Shown piece by piece: positions 16,597-26,300 of a stretch of DNA of 64,000 nucleotides. Numbering within the stretch: the stretch's first letter is position 1; every line of letters starts with the position of its first letter. Origin of the DNA: an uncultured bacterium (GTDB lineage: Bacteria > Verrucomicrobiota > Lentisphaeria > Victivallales > UBA1829). Where the stretch lies: contig CASEYW010000034.1 in assembly GCA_949292215.1 (NCBI GenBank), forward strand, positions 1-64,000, in the 5' to 3' direction. The notes under the pieces are model-generated. The model was not told the DNA's origin and searched no databases. It worked only from the letters and a program-made list of their open reading frames with translations. Both the position numbers and the translations under genes were made by a program.

Positions 16597-17225
16597 TTCT
16601 TCATTTTTCCTGTTTTTGGGGTTCGGTCTTTGATCCAGGTCGTTTGATACTCTTCGTATTTGGCAAGAATGGAATTCACATAGGAGAGTGTGGAGGAGAT
16701 CGTAATCCGGCTGCGGACATCCCCGTTCCGGTCGACCGGTTTCCACGCGGAAGCACGCGTAATGCCCGCATTGTACTCGCAGAGAGCAAGAACGAGCTGA
16801 TCCTTGTAACGGCTCCAGCGGCGCATGGCATTCGCCAGATACCAGGACCCGATCTCAATATTCAGACGCGGCGTGAAAAGCGCTCCGCGCGAGGGTACAG
16901 GCTGACCGTTCCGTTTCGCCCAGTCGACCGCCGCTTTATCCGGCATGATCTGCATCAGGCCAATCTCCCCGGAGGACCCGCGGACATAAGGACGAAACCG
17001 GCTCTCCCGCCAGATCACAGCCTTTACCAGATTCGGATCAACACCGTTCCGCGCCGCGGCTTCCAGAATGATCTCATCATACGCGTATTGCGATGCCCGA
17101 TACTCCTGAATGAATATCCAGACCTTCCAGACCCCGAACGCAGCAAGAAGTGCCGCAGCTGACACAAGAACCAAAATCAGCGTAGGCGCTTTCCGGGAAT
17201 GTCTTCTGCTGCGTCTCCGGGTCAT
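16593..17225 (-). CDS. Soluble lytic transglycosylase (SLT domain), membrane-anchored
   Basis: 210 residues: a basic N-terminus, one membrane anchor (about 15-39) and an SLT goose-lysozyme-like domain. The catalytic glutamate is E74 in WRESRFRPY, followed by G-E-I-G-L-M-Q-I-M-P and A-L-C-E-Y-N-A-G, all standard for MltE/Slt enzymes that cleave peptidoglycan to 1,6-anhydro products. It lies 11 bases after aspS and overlaps the DUF3047 gene by four. Confidence 0.88.
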   Translation of the reverse strand: MTRRRSRRHSRKAPTLILVLVSAAALLAAFGVWKVWIFIQEYRASQYAYDEIILEAAARNGVDPNLVKAVIWRESRFRPYVRGSSGEIGLMQIMPDKAAVDWAKRNGQPVPSRGALFTPRLNIEIGSWYLANAMRRWSRYKDQLVLALCEYNAGITRASAWKPVDRNGDVRSRITISSTLSYVNSILAKYEEYQTTWIKDRTPKTGKMKK

Positions 17226-17236
17226 CCATCACCTTG

Positions 17237-19105
17237 TCAGGAAGGGTTTGCCGCACTCTGTGCAGCTTCCTCGGCGGCACGGATCCGTTCAGCGTCCGCC
17301 TTGAGTTTCTTGAACGTTTCCTCATATTTCAACTCATGCGGCAGAGGAATGATCCTCAGTTCGCGGAGCTGTTTCATATCGACTTCGGAAGGAGCATTCA
17401 TCATCAGGTCCTGTGCCTGCTGGTTGAAGGGGAACGCGATCACCTCCCGGATATTCGGAGAATCGGTCAGCAGCATGACCATACGGTCGATTCCGGGGGC
17501 CACACCGGCATGAGGCGGAGCGCCAAGCTTGAATGCCTTGATCATACCGCCGAACTTGCTGTCTACCACTTCGCGGCTGTATCCGGTCATTTCAAACGCC
17601 TTGTACATAAGTTCCGGCTGATGATTCCGGACCGCTCCAGAGGAAAGCTCAATGCCGTTGCAGACGATGTCATACTGATACGCAAGAATCTCCAGCGGAT
17701 TCTTGTTCAGAAGCGCATCCATTCCACCCTGCGGCATCGAGAACGGGTTGTGACTGAAAATAATCGCGCCGGTCTCCTCATCCTTCTCAAAGAACGGGAA
17801 ATCCACAATCCAGCAGAACTGAAATTCATTCGGATCAATCAGGTTCAGCTTTTCCGCAAAGCGGGTGCGGACTTTCCCGCCGAGTTCATTTGCCTTCGCC
17901 CGGGTGTCGCACATAAAGAAAAGAGCATCGCCGTTTTCGATCGACGCAAGTTTCTCCAGTTCGGTCAGCTCCTCGGGTTTGAGGAACTTGGCAATGGGCC
18001 CCTTGATTTCGCCTTCGCGGGTCCACATGATGTATCCGAGCCCCTTGGCGCCATTCTCCTTGGCGAACGCTTCCATCTTATCGTAGAAGGTTCGCGGCTG
18101 GACACCGACAATTCCCGGAACGCGAATTCCCTTGACCACCCCGCCTTTTTCCACAGTGGAGGAAAAGGCTTTGAATCCGGCGTTGCGGAAGAATTCGGAA
18201 AGATCAATCATGAACAGAGGATTGCGGAGATCCGGCTTGTCGGTTCCGTATTTTTCCATAGCTTCACGGAACGGAATGCGCGGATACGGTGCATGTGTCA
18301 CCTTCTTATCCGTATATTTGGTAAAGACTTCTTCGAGAAGGTCCTCGCAGACTTTGAAGACATCCTCCTGTGTGGCGAAACTCATTTCGATATCAAGCTG
18401 ATAGAATTCGCCGGGAGAGCGGTCCGCACGGGCATCCTCATCGCGGAAGCAGGGAGCGATCTGGAAGTATTTGTCGAATCCGGCAACCATCAGCAGCTGC
18501 TTGAACTGCTGAGGACTCTGCGGCAGAGCGTAAAATTGTCCCGGATGCACACGGCTGGGAACCAGATAATCGCGTGCGCCCTCCGGCGAACTGCTGGTCA
18601 GGATCGGGGTCTGGTATTCGGTGAAGCCCATCTCCCACATTTTCTGGCGGACCGTCTGAATGATTTTCGAACGCAGGACGATGTTATGGTGGAGTTCGTC
18701 GCGACGCAGATCAAGGAACCGGTATTCCAGACGCATCGCCTCAGGCGCCTGTTCATCCTTGGCAACCTGGAAGGGGATCTGTTCGGTCTCGCCGAGAACA
18801 TCCATTGCCTCGGCGACGAGTTCAATCTCACCTGTTGCGAGCTTGGGATTCACGGTCTCCGGCGTTCTCGCGACAACCTCGCCGGTAAAGCAGACGACCG
18901 TCTCCACGCGCCACTTCTCCAATTCCTGATAGAACTCCATTTTGGGATTCACGACGATCTGGGTCTTGCCGTAATGGTCGCGCAGGTCGATAAAAATAAC
19001 TCCGCCGTGATCGCGGACACTGTGAATCCATCCGGAAAGTCTCGCCTTCCGTCCGACATCGGTTTTTCTCAATTCACCGCAGGTATGCGTTCTGTATGTG
19101 TGCAT
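17237..19105 (-). CDS. aspS: Aspartyl-tRNA synthetase
   Basis: 622 residues, class II synthetase that charges tRNA-Asp (or tRNA-Asx in non-discriminating forms). I start at the ATG at 19105 ([13 protein letters not shown]), which has GGAG six bases upstream; an in-frame upstream ATG adds nine unrelated residues. The anticodon-binding OB domain is N-terminal ([19 protein letters not shown]). Motif 2 is [11 protein letters not shown], the bacterial GAD insert is present, and motif 3 is G-V-A-P-G-I-D-R-M. It is first in a five-gene operon. Confidence 0.97.
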   Translation of the reverse strand: MHTYRTHTCGELRKTDVGRKARLSGWIHSVRDHGGVIFIDLRDHYGKTQIVVNPKMEFYQELEKWRVETVVCFTGEVVARTPETVNPKLATGEIELVAEAMDVLGETEQIPFQVAKDEQAPEAMRLEYRFLDLRRDELHHNIVLRSKIIQTVRQKMWEMGFTEYQTPILTSSSPEGARDYLVPSRVHPGQFYALPQSPQQFKQLLMVAGFDKYFQIAPCFRDEDARADRSPGEFYQLDIEMSFATQEDVFKVCEDLLEEVFTKYTDKKVTHAPYPRIPFREAMEKYGTDKPDLRNPLFMIDLSEFFRNAGFKAFSSTVEKGGVVKGIRVPGIVGVQPRTFYDKMEAFAKENGAKGLGYIMWTREGEIKGPIAKFLKPEELTELEKLASIENGDALFFMCDTRAKANELGGKVRTRFAEKLNLIDPNEFQFCWIVDFPFFEKDEETGAIIFSHNPFSMPQGGMDALLNKNPLEILAYQYDIVCNGIELSSGAVRNHQPELMYKAFEMTGYSREVVDSKFGGMIKAFKLGAPPHAGVAPGIDRMVMLLTDSPNIREVIAFPFNQQAQDLMMNAPSEVDMKQLRELRIIPLPHELKYEETFKKLKADAERIRAAEEAAQSAANPS

Positions 19106-19217
19106 TTTTTCTCCATATTTGCTGAAACACAATTACAATTTCCTTTAATATAGCACACTTTGCGGAAAAAAAACCGTTTTTCCTCAAAAAATACTCTAAA
19201 AAATCAAGAAAAAGGAA

Positions 19218-19245
19218 TTGCTCCCCGCCGTTCCGGGTTTATATT
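19218..19245 (+). promoter_or_regulatory. Promoter for the ABC permease gene
   Basis: TTGCTC (19218-19223), 16 bases, TATATT (19240-19245). The ATG is 27 bases after the -10. It sits in the 166-base divergent spacer with aspS. Confidence 0.5.
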
Positions 19246-19271
19246 ACCAGAAAGACGGAGAGACAAATCTG

Positions 19272-20585
19272 ATGATTCGTTATGCTTTGCGGCGCTGTGC
19301 ATATTCCATTCTGATCATGTTCGGGGTTCTGGTCCTGACCTTTCTTCTGTTCCGCGTGGCGGCGGGCGACCCGGCGGCGACTGTTCTCGGAAAAAACCCA
19401 TCTCCGGAAGAACTGGAAAACATGCGTATGCAGCTCGGCTCCGACAAACCGCTCTTCTTCGGAGACTGGCGCAGGACCGAAGCCTATCCGGGAGCCGATT
19501 TTTCCGGTGCACGCTCGCGTCTCCCCGGAATCACCCCCTCCGATGGAGCAGAACCGGGCAGGAAGGGGCTGCTGCTGCCGCCCGGGGCATCAATTCTCGT
19601 CCGTAGGAACTTCCAACTGCCAGACCGGAAACTGCGTCTCCGCTTGAAAACGGACACTCCGGCATTCCGTATCAACGGAGAAGCCGCAGCCTTCCGCGGC
19701 GGATTCGCTGAATTCATTCTGCACGATTTTCCGGAGGAGATCAGAATTGAAAACGGAGGGACCGGAAATGCCATACTCGAATCACTCGAATTTATGCGTC
19801 CGACCGCGAACTTCTTCGACAGTCAGCTGACAGCCTCTCTCTTTGAACTGGTCTCGTTTCAGAAGGAGTTCCCGTATATCTCCTTCTTCAATTTCGGAGA
19901 AACGCTCCTGACCAGAACGCCGATCAGAGAAGTTCTCTGGAGTGGAATGTGGGCATCCCTGATGCTGATGCTCCCGATTTTTTTCGGAGAACTGATCGTG
20001 GGAATCGCACTGGCAATGCTTTCAGCAATTTTCCGCGGACGCTGGATCGACCGGTGCATCATGCTGCTTTCCGTAGCGGGTATGAGCATCAGCTATCTGG
20101 CACTGATCCTCTTCTGTCAGTGGCTTCTCGGCTACTACCTGAATTTGTTTCCTGTATGGGGATGGGATGACCCGCGGAATCTTGCCCTGCCTGTGATTGT
20201 CGGAATCATCAGCGGAACCGGAAGCGGGGTCCGCTTCTACCGGACCGTGTTCCTGAATGAAATGAACCGGGAATATCTGCGCACGGCAATCGCAAAAGGA
20301 TGCCCGCCCTTCCAAGTCTACTTCAAGCACCTGCTGAAGAATGCGGCAATCCCCATTATCACAAGAGCTTCGACCGTTCTGCCGTTTCTGTTTACAGGCA
20401 GTCTGCTTCTGGAAAGTTTTTTCGGCATCCCCGGACTCGGTTTCCGTGGAGTCGACGCCCTGAACAGTTCCGATTTGCAGACGTTGAAAGCGCTCGTGAT
20501 TCTGGGAGCCTTTCTGTTTGTCTTCATCAATCTCCTGACGGACCTTGCCTATGCCTGGGTTGATCCGCGAGTCCGCCCCAGATAA
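19272..20585 (+). CDS. DppB/OppB-type ABC transporter permease with a long periplasmic insert
   Basis: 437 residues; the ATG at 19272 has a GGAGAG upstream. The first membrane segment (about 8-28) with F-L-L-F-R-V-A-A-G-D-P and the C-terminal five-helix BPD_transp_1 domain are those of dipeptide/oligopeptide permeases (usually about 310-340 residues). The permease signature L-R-T-A-I-A-K-G is present (about residues 336-343). Between the first and second membrane segments lies an unusually long loop (about residues 55-210) with predicted beta strands. No partner permease, ATPase or binding protein is adjacent, so the complex must be completed from elsewhere. Confidence 0.85.
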   Translation: MIRYALRRCAYSILIMFGVLVLTFLLFRVAAGDPAATVLGKNPSPEELENMRMQLGSDKPLFFGDWRRTEAYPGADFSGARSRLPGITPSDGAEPGRKGLLLPPGASILVRRNFQLPDRKLRLRLKTDTPAFRINGEAAAFRGGFAEFILHDFPEEIRIENGGTGNAILESLEFMRPTANFFDSQLTASLFELVSFQKEFPYISFFNFGETLLTRTPIREVLWSGMWASLMLMLPIFFGELIVGIALAMLSAIFRGRWIDRCIMLLSVAGMSISYLALILFCQWLLGYYLNLFPVWGWDDPRNLALPVIVGIISGTGSGVRFYRTVFLNEMNREYLRTAIAKGCPPFQVYFKHLLKNAAIPIITRASTVLPFLFTGSLLLESFFGIPGLGFRGVDALNSSDLQTLKALVILGAFLFVFINLLTDLAYAWVDPRVRPR

Positions 20586-20647
20586 TCCGCCCCACCCAGT
20601 CTCCTCCGGAGAAATCTCTTTTTACAAAAAAAAACAGAAAAACACAC

Positions 20648-20675
20648 TGGACATTTCCGCATTCAATGGTATAGT
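20648..20675 (+). promoter_or_regulatory. Possible promoter for the HNH-repeat protein
   Basis: TGGACA (20648-20653), 16 bases, TATAGT (20670-20675), about 60 bases upstream of the ATG at 20736. Confidence 0.4.
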
Positions 20676-20735
20676 AATAAATCTTATTCATTGGTTACTG
20701 CATTAACTTTTAACGAATTAGAAGATGGGAACGTC

Positions 20736-21356
20736 ATGTTTAAGAGAATTTGGACTGCAGATATGATTGAGTCGCACATCTATTCGACTCACAGCAATAA
20801 GGAGCCGCTCAATTCCCACTATTACGCGACACACTATCCCAGCGTATATGCCGCCGCGGAACGAATTTTCGGTTCCTGGGGGGAAGCAATCACAGCTTGC
20901 GGATTCGATTACAGCGACATCCGGAAATACAAGATCTGGAACCGCAGCAAAGTCACGGAAACGATCCGCGAGATGGCGGCGACGGGTCAGCAGCTCTCCA
21001 GCCAGAAGGCTCAGACGAATCACAAATCGCTTTATATGGCGGCAATCCGCTACTACAAGTCCTGGGGAAAAGCGGTCATGGCAGCGGGCATCGACTATTC
21101 AGTCATCCGCGAGCGCAGGAGCATGTCGATTCTTGAAATCAAGACAGAAATCATCAAGCTCCACAAAGCCGGAGTCGATCTTTCCTACTGCAACATGCGC
21201 AAAAACTACCAGTATCTCCTCGCTTACGGCATGAAAAAACTCGGAGAAGGCAGCTGGGATGCCGCCCGCAAGGTCTGCGGCATCAAAACAAATTACCGAA
21301 TTCCGCCGAATAAACGCAAAATCAAACGGGTTCCCATCGTCTCCCCTGAAGCGTAA
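20736..21356 (+). CDS. Protein made of three homing-endonuclease-associated (HNH_repeat) units
   Basis: 206 residues from the ATG at 20736. Three tandem repeats of about 60 residues fill the protein. Each has a helix (W-x-x-x-x-I-x-x-x-I), then L-S/N-x-x-x-x-x-x-x-x-x-L/V-Y-x-A-A, then (G/K)-S-W-G-x-A-(I/V)-x-A-(C/A)-G-(F/I)-D-Y-S-x-I; the third is more degenerate (G-S-W-D-A-A-R-K-V-C-G-I). This matches the repeat found next to HNH homing nucleases, which probably binds DNA. No nuclease motif is present. The basic C-terminus (PPNKRKIKR) supports nucleic-acid binding. It is monocistronic, with a clear terminator. A DNA-binding regulator is my inference. Confidence 0.65.
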   Translation: MFKRIWTADMIESHIYSTHSNKEPLNSHYYATHYPSVYAAAERIFGSWGEAITACGFDYSDIRKYKIWNRSKVTETIREMAATGQQLSSQKAQTNHKSLYMAAIRYYKSWGKAVMAAGIDYSVIRERRSMSILEIKTEIIKLHKAGVDLSYCNMRKNYQYLLAYGMKKLGEGSWDAARKVCGIKTNYRIPPNKRKIKRVPIVSPEA

Positions 21357-21386
21357 CAAGCGGACAGACAGAAATCAGATCTCCAG

Positions 21387-21413
21387 GCAGGTTCCAACGA
21401 ACCTGCTTTTTTC
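21387..21413 (+). terminator. Intrinsic terminator after the HNH-repeat gene
   Basis: GCAGGTT (21387-21393), loop CCAACG, AACCTGC (21400-21406), then a T-rich run from 21407. Confidence 0.9.
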
Positions 21414-21476
21414 TTTTTTAATTTTCGAATAGAACTTCTTTTCAGAGAAGAAATATCATTTTTTCAGAAAAACCTC

Positions 21477-21517
21477 TTGACAAAATAGTTGGAATATGGT
21501 ATAATTAGATGGTATAA
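21477..21517 (+). promoter_or_regulatory. Consensus promoter with direct repeats, GntR-type regulator
   Basis: TTGACA (21477-21482), 17 bases, TATAAT (21500-21505): a perfect sigma70 consensus. The -10 lies inside one copy of the direct repeat ATGGTATAA (21496-21504 and 21509-21517, 13-base period). The repeats could bind the regulator itself. Confidence 0.75.
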
Positions 21518-21546
21518 CTTAAAATTTCTATTTGGAGAAAATCCGG

Positions 21547-22611
21547 ATGAGTAATGATATTCTGGAATATGAACCACTCTATGAAAAGCTGAGAAAAAAA
21601 CTCCTGGAGCAGATAGAAGTGGAGCATCTGACATCTCTGCCTAACGAGAAGGAACTGATGACGCGATATCATGTTTCTCGCAATACGCTGCGACGTGCGA
21701 TTCTGGAGCTGACGAAAGCGAAGATACTCCGTCCGATTCAGGGAATTGGAACTCTGGTAAACCCTGTTTCGGATCTGAAGGAGAACAGCTTAATTCTACT
21801 GATCTATGATGTATCAATGCCGATGTACCAGCAGGAGATTTTTCAGGAGTTGCTGTTTCGTCTTGGAAAGAGCAAACTCCGTACAAGTGTACTGATGATT
21901 GACAAAGACAACGTTGATGCAGAGATATTAAAATCCCATTTAACTGAGTGTGATGCCGTCATCATTGATATGTATTGCAGTTTCTCTCCACTCATACGGA
22001 ATCTGGTAATGCAATGTGGTAAAAAACGGATCTGCCTGCGCTGGGATGCAACACCATTTCAACTGTCATCCGTGGAAACAGATCTTGCAGAAGGAATTTA
22101 TCTGCTAATGAAACATCTACTGGAACTTGGTCACCGCAAGTTCATTTTTTTAGGAAACCGGGAAGATTCTTGCAGAATGTCAGGCTTCTCCCGCGCCTTG
22201 TCGGAATACGGACTGGATCTTTCCTGCCTCCGCATCATAGGCTGGGAATGGAGCGTGAAAAGTAGAGAACGGAAAATCGGGATGGCTTCCGCGCATGAAG
22301 TGCTGAAAACCAGAACTGATGAAACTGCGATTATTGCAACGAACGATTGCTTTGCCTTATGCGTGGAAGAAGCCGCTTTACTTTCCGGGTTGCGAATCCC
22401 GGAAGATATTTCTGTAGCAGGATTTGACAACATCGCGGATTCCGCCTATTTTCCGATACCGCTGACGACCTGCTCAGGAAAAACGGATGAATCAATCCGT
22501 GAAGCAATCGCTTATCTGTTTTCTAAAAGGAAAATAAATGAAGTGTATCATAAAAAAATTGTACCGGAATTGGTGATCCGTCAATCCACCGGTCCAGCAA
22601 AACGAGAATGA
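21547..22611 (+). CDS. GntR-type HTH regulator with LacI-like ligand domain
   Basis: 354 residues. The ATG at 21547 has GGAG nine bases upstream; a TTG at 21532 would place the start before this site. The N-terminal winged helix (about 10-75; [21 protein letters not shown]) is of the GntR class. The C-terminal domain is a LacI/periplasmic-binding fold ([12 protein letters not shown]). This combination is known in AraR-like sugar regulators. It heads module 2 and is followed at 17 bases by a pseudopilin. Base usage is visibly more AT-rich than in the housekeeping genes. Confidence 0.88.
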   Translation: MSNDILEYEPLYEKLRKKLLEQIEVEHLTSLPNEKELMTRYHVSRNTLRRAILELTKAKILRPIQGIGTLVNPVSDLKENSLILLIYDVSMPMYQQEIFQELLFRLGKSKLRTSVLMIDKDNVDAEILKSHLTECDAVIIDMYCSFSPLIRNLVMQCGKKRICLRWDATPFQLSSVETDLAEGIYLLMKHLLELGHRKFIFLGNREDSCRMSGFSRALSEYGLDLSCLRIIGWEWSVKSRERKIGMASAHEVLKTRTDETAIIATNDCFALCVEEAALLSGLRIPEDISVAGFDNIADSAYFPIPLTTCSGKTDESIREAIAYLFSKRKINEVYHKKIVPELVIRQSTGPAKRE

Positions 22612-22628
22612 CAAGGAGGAAGGATGTT

Positions 22629-23312
22629 ATGTCGCAAAAAAGAGTTAGAATATTCACGTTAATAGAACTTTTAATTGTTGTTGCAATTATTGCTATTCTT
22701 GTTTCAATTCTTCTTCCGGCTCTTCAGAAAGCAAGGAATTCCGGATGGAAGGCCGGCTGCATGTCGAATTTGAAACAATGGGGATTGGCGTTTACACAAT
22801 ATGCCGGAGACAACAACGACATGATTCCGTGGAAAGGAGATGATTATTACAACAGAGGAAGACACGTTCTGGACCTGACACATCATTATCTTATAAAAAC
22901 CAACATTTCCTATTTCAATTACAGTGATCCAAAAATGAAGAAACTGTTGTGTCCGGCATCTCCGCTTCCCACACCAAGTGGATTCTATGGTACGGTGCAA
23001 AGTCTCTACGGAATCAATTCCTTTGTCTGCGGGAACCGCTGGAGTTCAGCCGGAAAACCGAAAAAAATGTACTTTTCACAGTATAAATCTCCGACTGAAA
23101 TGCTTGCTGCTGCAGATAATACTTCTCAGTACTACATTACAGAACCTGCAGGTAAAGTGATTCCCGCATTGCCACCCCAGGAGGAAACTTTTCACTTTCT
23201 GCATATTGGAAGCGCAAATCTGCTATTCCTTGATGGACATACTGGCAGTATCCGACCGCCAGTGCAAGCATGGACGAAAAAACAAGTTGGATTTTCCTAT
23301 TATACGGAATAA
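22629..23312 (+). CDS. H-X9-DG pseudopilin, module 2
   Basis: 227 residues. I choose ATG 22629 because AAGGAGG (22613-22619) sits nine bases upstream; an earlier ATG at 22608 overlaps the regulator stop. The leader [20 protein letters not shown] has Glu at +5, followed by [10 protein letters not shown]. The C-terminus has [12 protein letters not shown], an exact H-X9-DG. It is probably processed by prepilin peptidase. It lies between the regulator and the large glycosidase. Confidence 0.88.
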   Translation: MSQKRVRIFTLIELLIVVAIIAILVSILLPALQKARNSGWKAGCMSNLKQWGLAFTQYAGDNNDMIPWKGDDYYNRGRHVLDLTHHYLIKTNISYFNYSDPKMKKLLCPASPLPTPSGFYGTVQSLYGINSFVCGNRWSSAGKPKKMYFSQYKSPTEMLAAADNTSQYYITEPAGKVIPALPPQEETFHFLHIGSANLLFLDGHTGSIRPPVQAWTKKQVGFSYYTE

Positions 23313-23351
23313 CAAAACTTATTGGAAAATCAATTCATCAAGAGGTTTATT

Positions 23352-26300
23352 ATGTCAAAATACTCTTTTTTTCTAATCATTTTTCTCTTTGCGGGAGCTT
23401 TCGCAGAAGAAAAATATTTCCCCGATGCAGATCAGGTTGATCCATCAATCCGCTATCAAAAGAACAGCAGAATCGAAGTTGCTCCAGATGGAACTTTCCG
23501 CGTTAACGGCAAACTTCACCATTTTTTATCTGCGGAAGTCACCCTAAGCGGGCACCCATGGAAGAATTCGTTGAAAGTTCCGGGAATACCGGTCTCGCTG
23601 GAATGGCTGTATTGCAGATATCCGGATTATGATACGCTTCAACGCCTGGGATTCGACGCTTTTGGCTCGCATGTTCCACCGTTTTTCCTAATGAACTACA
23701 GCAAGACTGTCAAAATCGACTCCCTTACATACCGAAACCATCCAACGGTACTCTCCGAACAGAAAAAACTGTGGCAAAGCGGATTACCTGTCTTCATTGA
23801 TACAACCTGCTTTGAATGGAGAGGTGGAGCACTTGCTTATGGCTGGATGGGATGCCAACAAAGTGACATCCCGAATGAGGCCCGCAACACCAGTTACAGG
23901 AAACCGCTTGACCGATGGGCGCCTTACTCATTCATGCATCCGGCAGGCAGGGAAATCTACCGGAAAATGTGGACCGAAGCGGCGGAATACGCAAGAAATC
24001 AGAAAACAGCTGTTCTTGCCTACGAATTGTTCAATGAAGCCGGTTATAACGATCCTTCCGCTTACAATCGCAGACTTTTTGCCGATTACCTGAAAAAAAG
24101 ATATCAGACAACAGAAAAAATGAATCGCGTCTGGAAAAGTTCCTATCCAAGTATCGAAGCTGCAACGAAATTCAAAGATCAGAAAGAAAATCTGGGACTC
24201 TTTGTCGAATGGGCAAAGTTCATGGAAGAATGTGCAAATGATCTTTGCCTCTTCGGACAGCAGGCAATCCGAAAAATTGATCCGGATGCCAGAGTAACCA
24301 ATCAGATTCATGGAGGAGCAAGTTACCGTCATATCACAAACAGCAATTTTAATCTGTATCAGCTCTCAAAAATTCTCTCTGCCGTTGCATATCCTACCGG
24401 AGGCAGCAGTTGCCAGGTAAATGGATTGGGCAAAGCCCCCGGACAAACGCTCTCCTCTCCGAATTTTGCCGATCTGGAAACATTGCCGCGGACAGCCTAT
24501 TTCAAAGTTCTGGCAGAGGGAAAAGCACTGGTCAGTAATGAACATTATGTCAGACATTCCATTTTCAATCAGATCTGGTTGGATGTGATTCACTGTTCCG
24601 GGGTGACAAATGCCTGGGCATGGAATTCTGGAATTGCAAGGCTAAGTACGAAAAATCAGACGGAAAAAGGATTAAAAGAAACCCAGTGTCCCTATGAATT
24701 TCTGAATCCGTTTATGTATCAGACAAAAGAATTGACCGAATTTGCTCAGGCGAAAAAGGAAATCGCGAAATTCGGAGAGTTCTTCCTGCCGCGAGACAGA
24801 GGAATCAAAACGGAAACAGCGGTTCTTCTTTCGTACCCGACTTCGCGCCGGACAGGATTCCGGCCCGATCTGCCCGACGCGCACCTGATGCCGCTTTATG
24901 CCAATGCTCTGATTTTCTCTCATTATCCGACCGATGTGATTGCGGAAGAACATCTTGCGGAGGGACGCGCCGACCGCTACAAAGTCATCGTCGCTGCGGG
25001 AGTCAGCAACACCATGCCGGGAACGGTAAAACATCTGATGGAGTTCGTTCGGCGGGGCGGAGTCCTGATTCTCGGCCGCACCTTCCCCGAATTGGATGAA
25101 TACGACAATTCCAATCCGGAATGGAAAGCCTATCCAGGCTGGAAGATCCACACAACAGAAATCCCTACCGCCAGATACGCCAAATTCGAGACCTGTTTCC
25201 GGAGCGATGTTCTGCCCGGGGAACTGAAGGGGCGTCTTTCCCTCTCTCCCGCATTCGCCGGAAAATGGGAGGAGATCGGACAGTGCGGCGGACGCGGCGC
25301 CCTGTTCCGCAAAGCGTTTGGAAAGGGGTATGTCTATCTTATTCTTCCTGAACTGCGCATGTATCCGCTTGCAGCGCTGCTCGGAGGCATTCTCGAACGC
25401 CATCAGGTCCGCCCGCCGCTGGTGATTGCAACTGCAAATGGAACGGAATTGCCGCCGAATGTGGAACTGCATGTTTCGAAACTCAACGGGAAACACGCCG
25501 CATTTCTGTTTAATTACGATTCCTATCCGAAACTGCTTACGCTGAAGCCGGAACGGAAAAATGCGGCATTTGATCTGACCGGGCAGAAGAAACTGCCGAA
25601 AACAAAACATGGATTTCTCTATCTTCTTCCGGCGCAGAGCCGGGGAATCGTCGCCTTCGGAGAAGAAGCGTTCTACAAGGAATTCGGACCATTCACGCCG
25701 ATTTCCGAAAACAGACTCCTGACGAAAAAACGCCGGGAAGAAGAAAAACTGGAACAGAAACGCAAATCGGCCAAAACACAGTACTCTCCGGACCCGGTGC
25801 AAACAAGAACCATTGATCTGCGTCCGTTCTGCAACCGTGAGTATGTGGACAACAAGGCAGGCGACGGACTCGGCGGCTGGTCCGACGAGGGACGTACGAT
25901 GAGTCTCGAACATGTCCCGCTCTATCCGGAGGTGCTGGACGGCGTTCCCTGCGATTTTATCCGCCCGGATATGAATGAGTACAGAACCTGCATTGTGCTG
26001 AAATCCACCCGCGGAACGAATGCCGCGCTTCCGGAGGCAGTTCGTGGAATCCCGATTCATGCAAAGGTGAAGAATCTCTACTTCTTCCATACCACCGTCT
26101 GGGCGGAAAAGGACAAACAGGTCCTGACCTACCGGATCCACTATGCGGATGGAAAATCGCTGGACATCCCAATCCGGACCGGAAAAGAGATCGGAGACTG
26201 GTATCTGGCGGCAACTCCCATCGAACAGAAAAAACAGATCGCCTGGAGCAACAATAACGGTCATGGATTCTTTCTCTGGCAATGGAAGAATCCGCACCCC

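Noticed and set aside
17234..19153. 639-residue plus-strand reading frame
   Set aside because: It is the antisense shadow of aspS, which has complete class II motifs; the shadow has no ribosome binding site or family likeness.
24672..26297. 541-residue minus-strand reading frame
   Set aside because: Antisense to the GH42-like gene; rich in Phe/Arg/Asp without domains.
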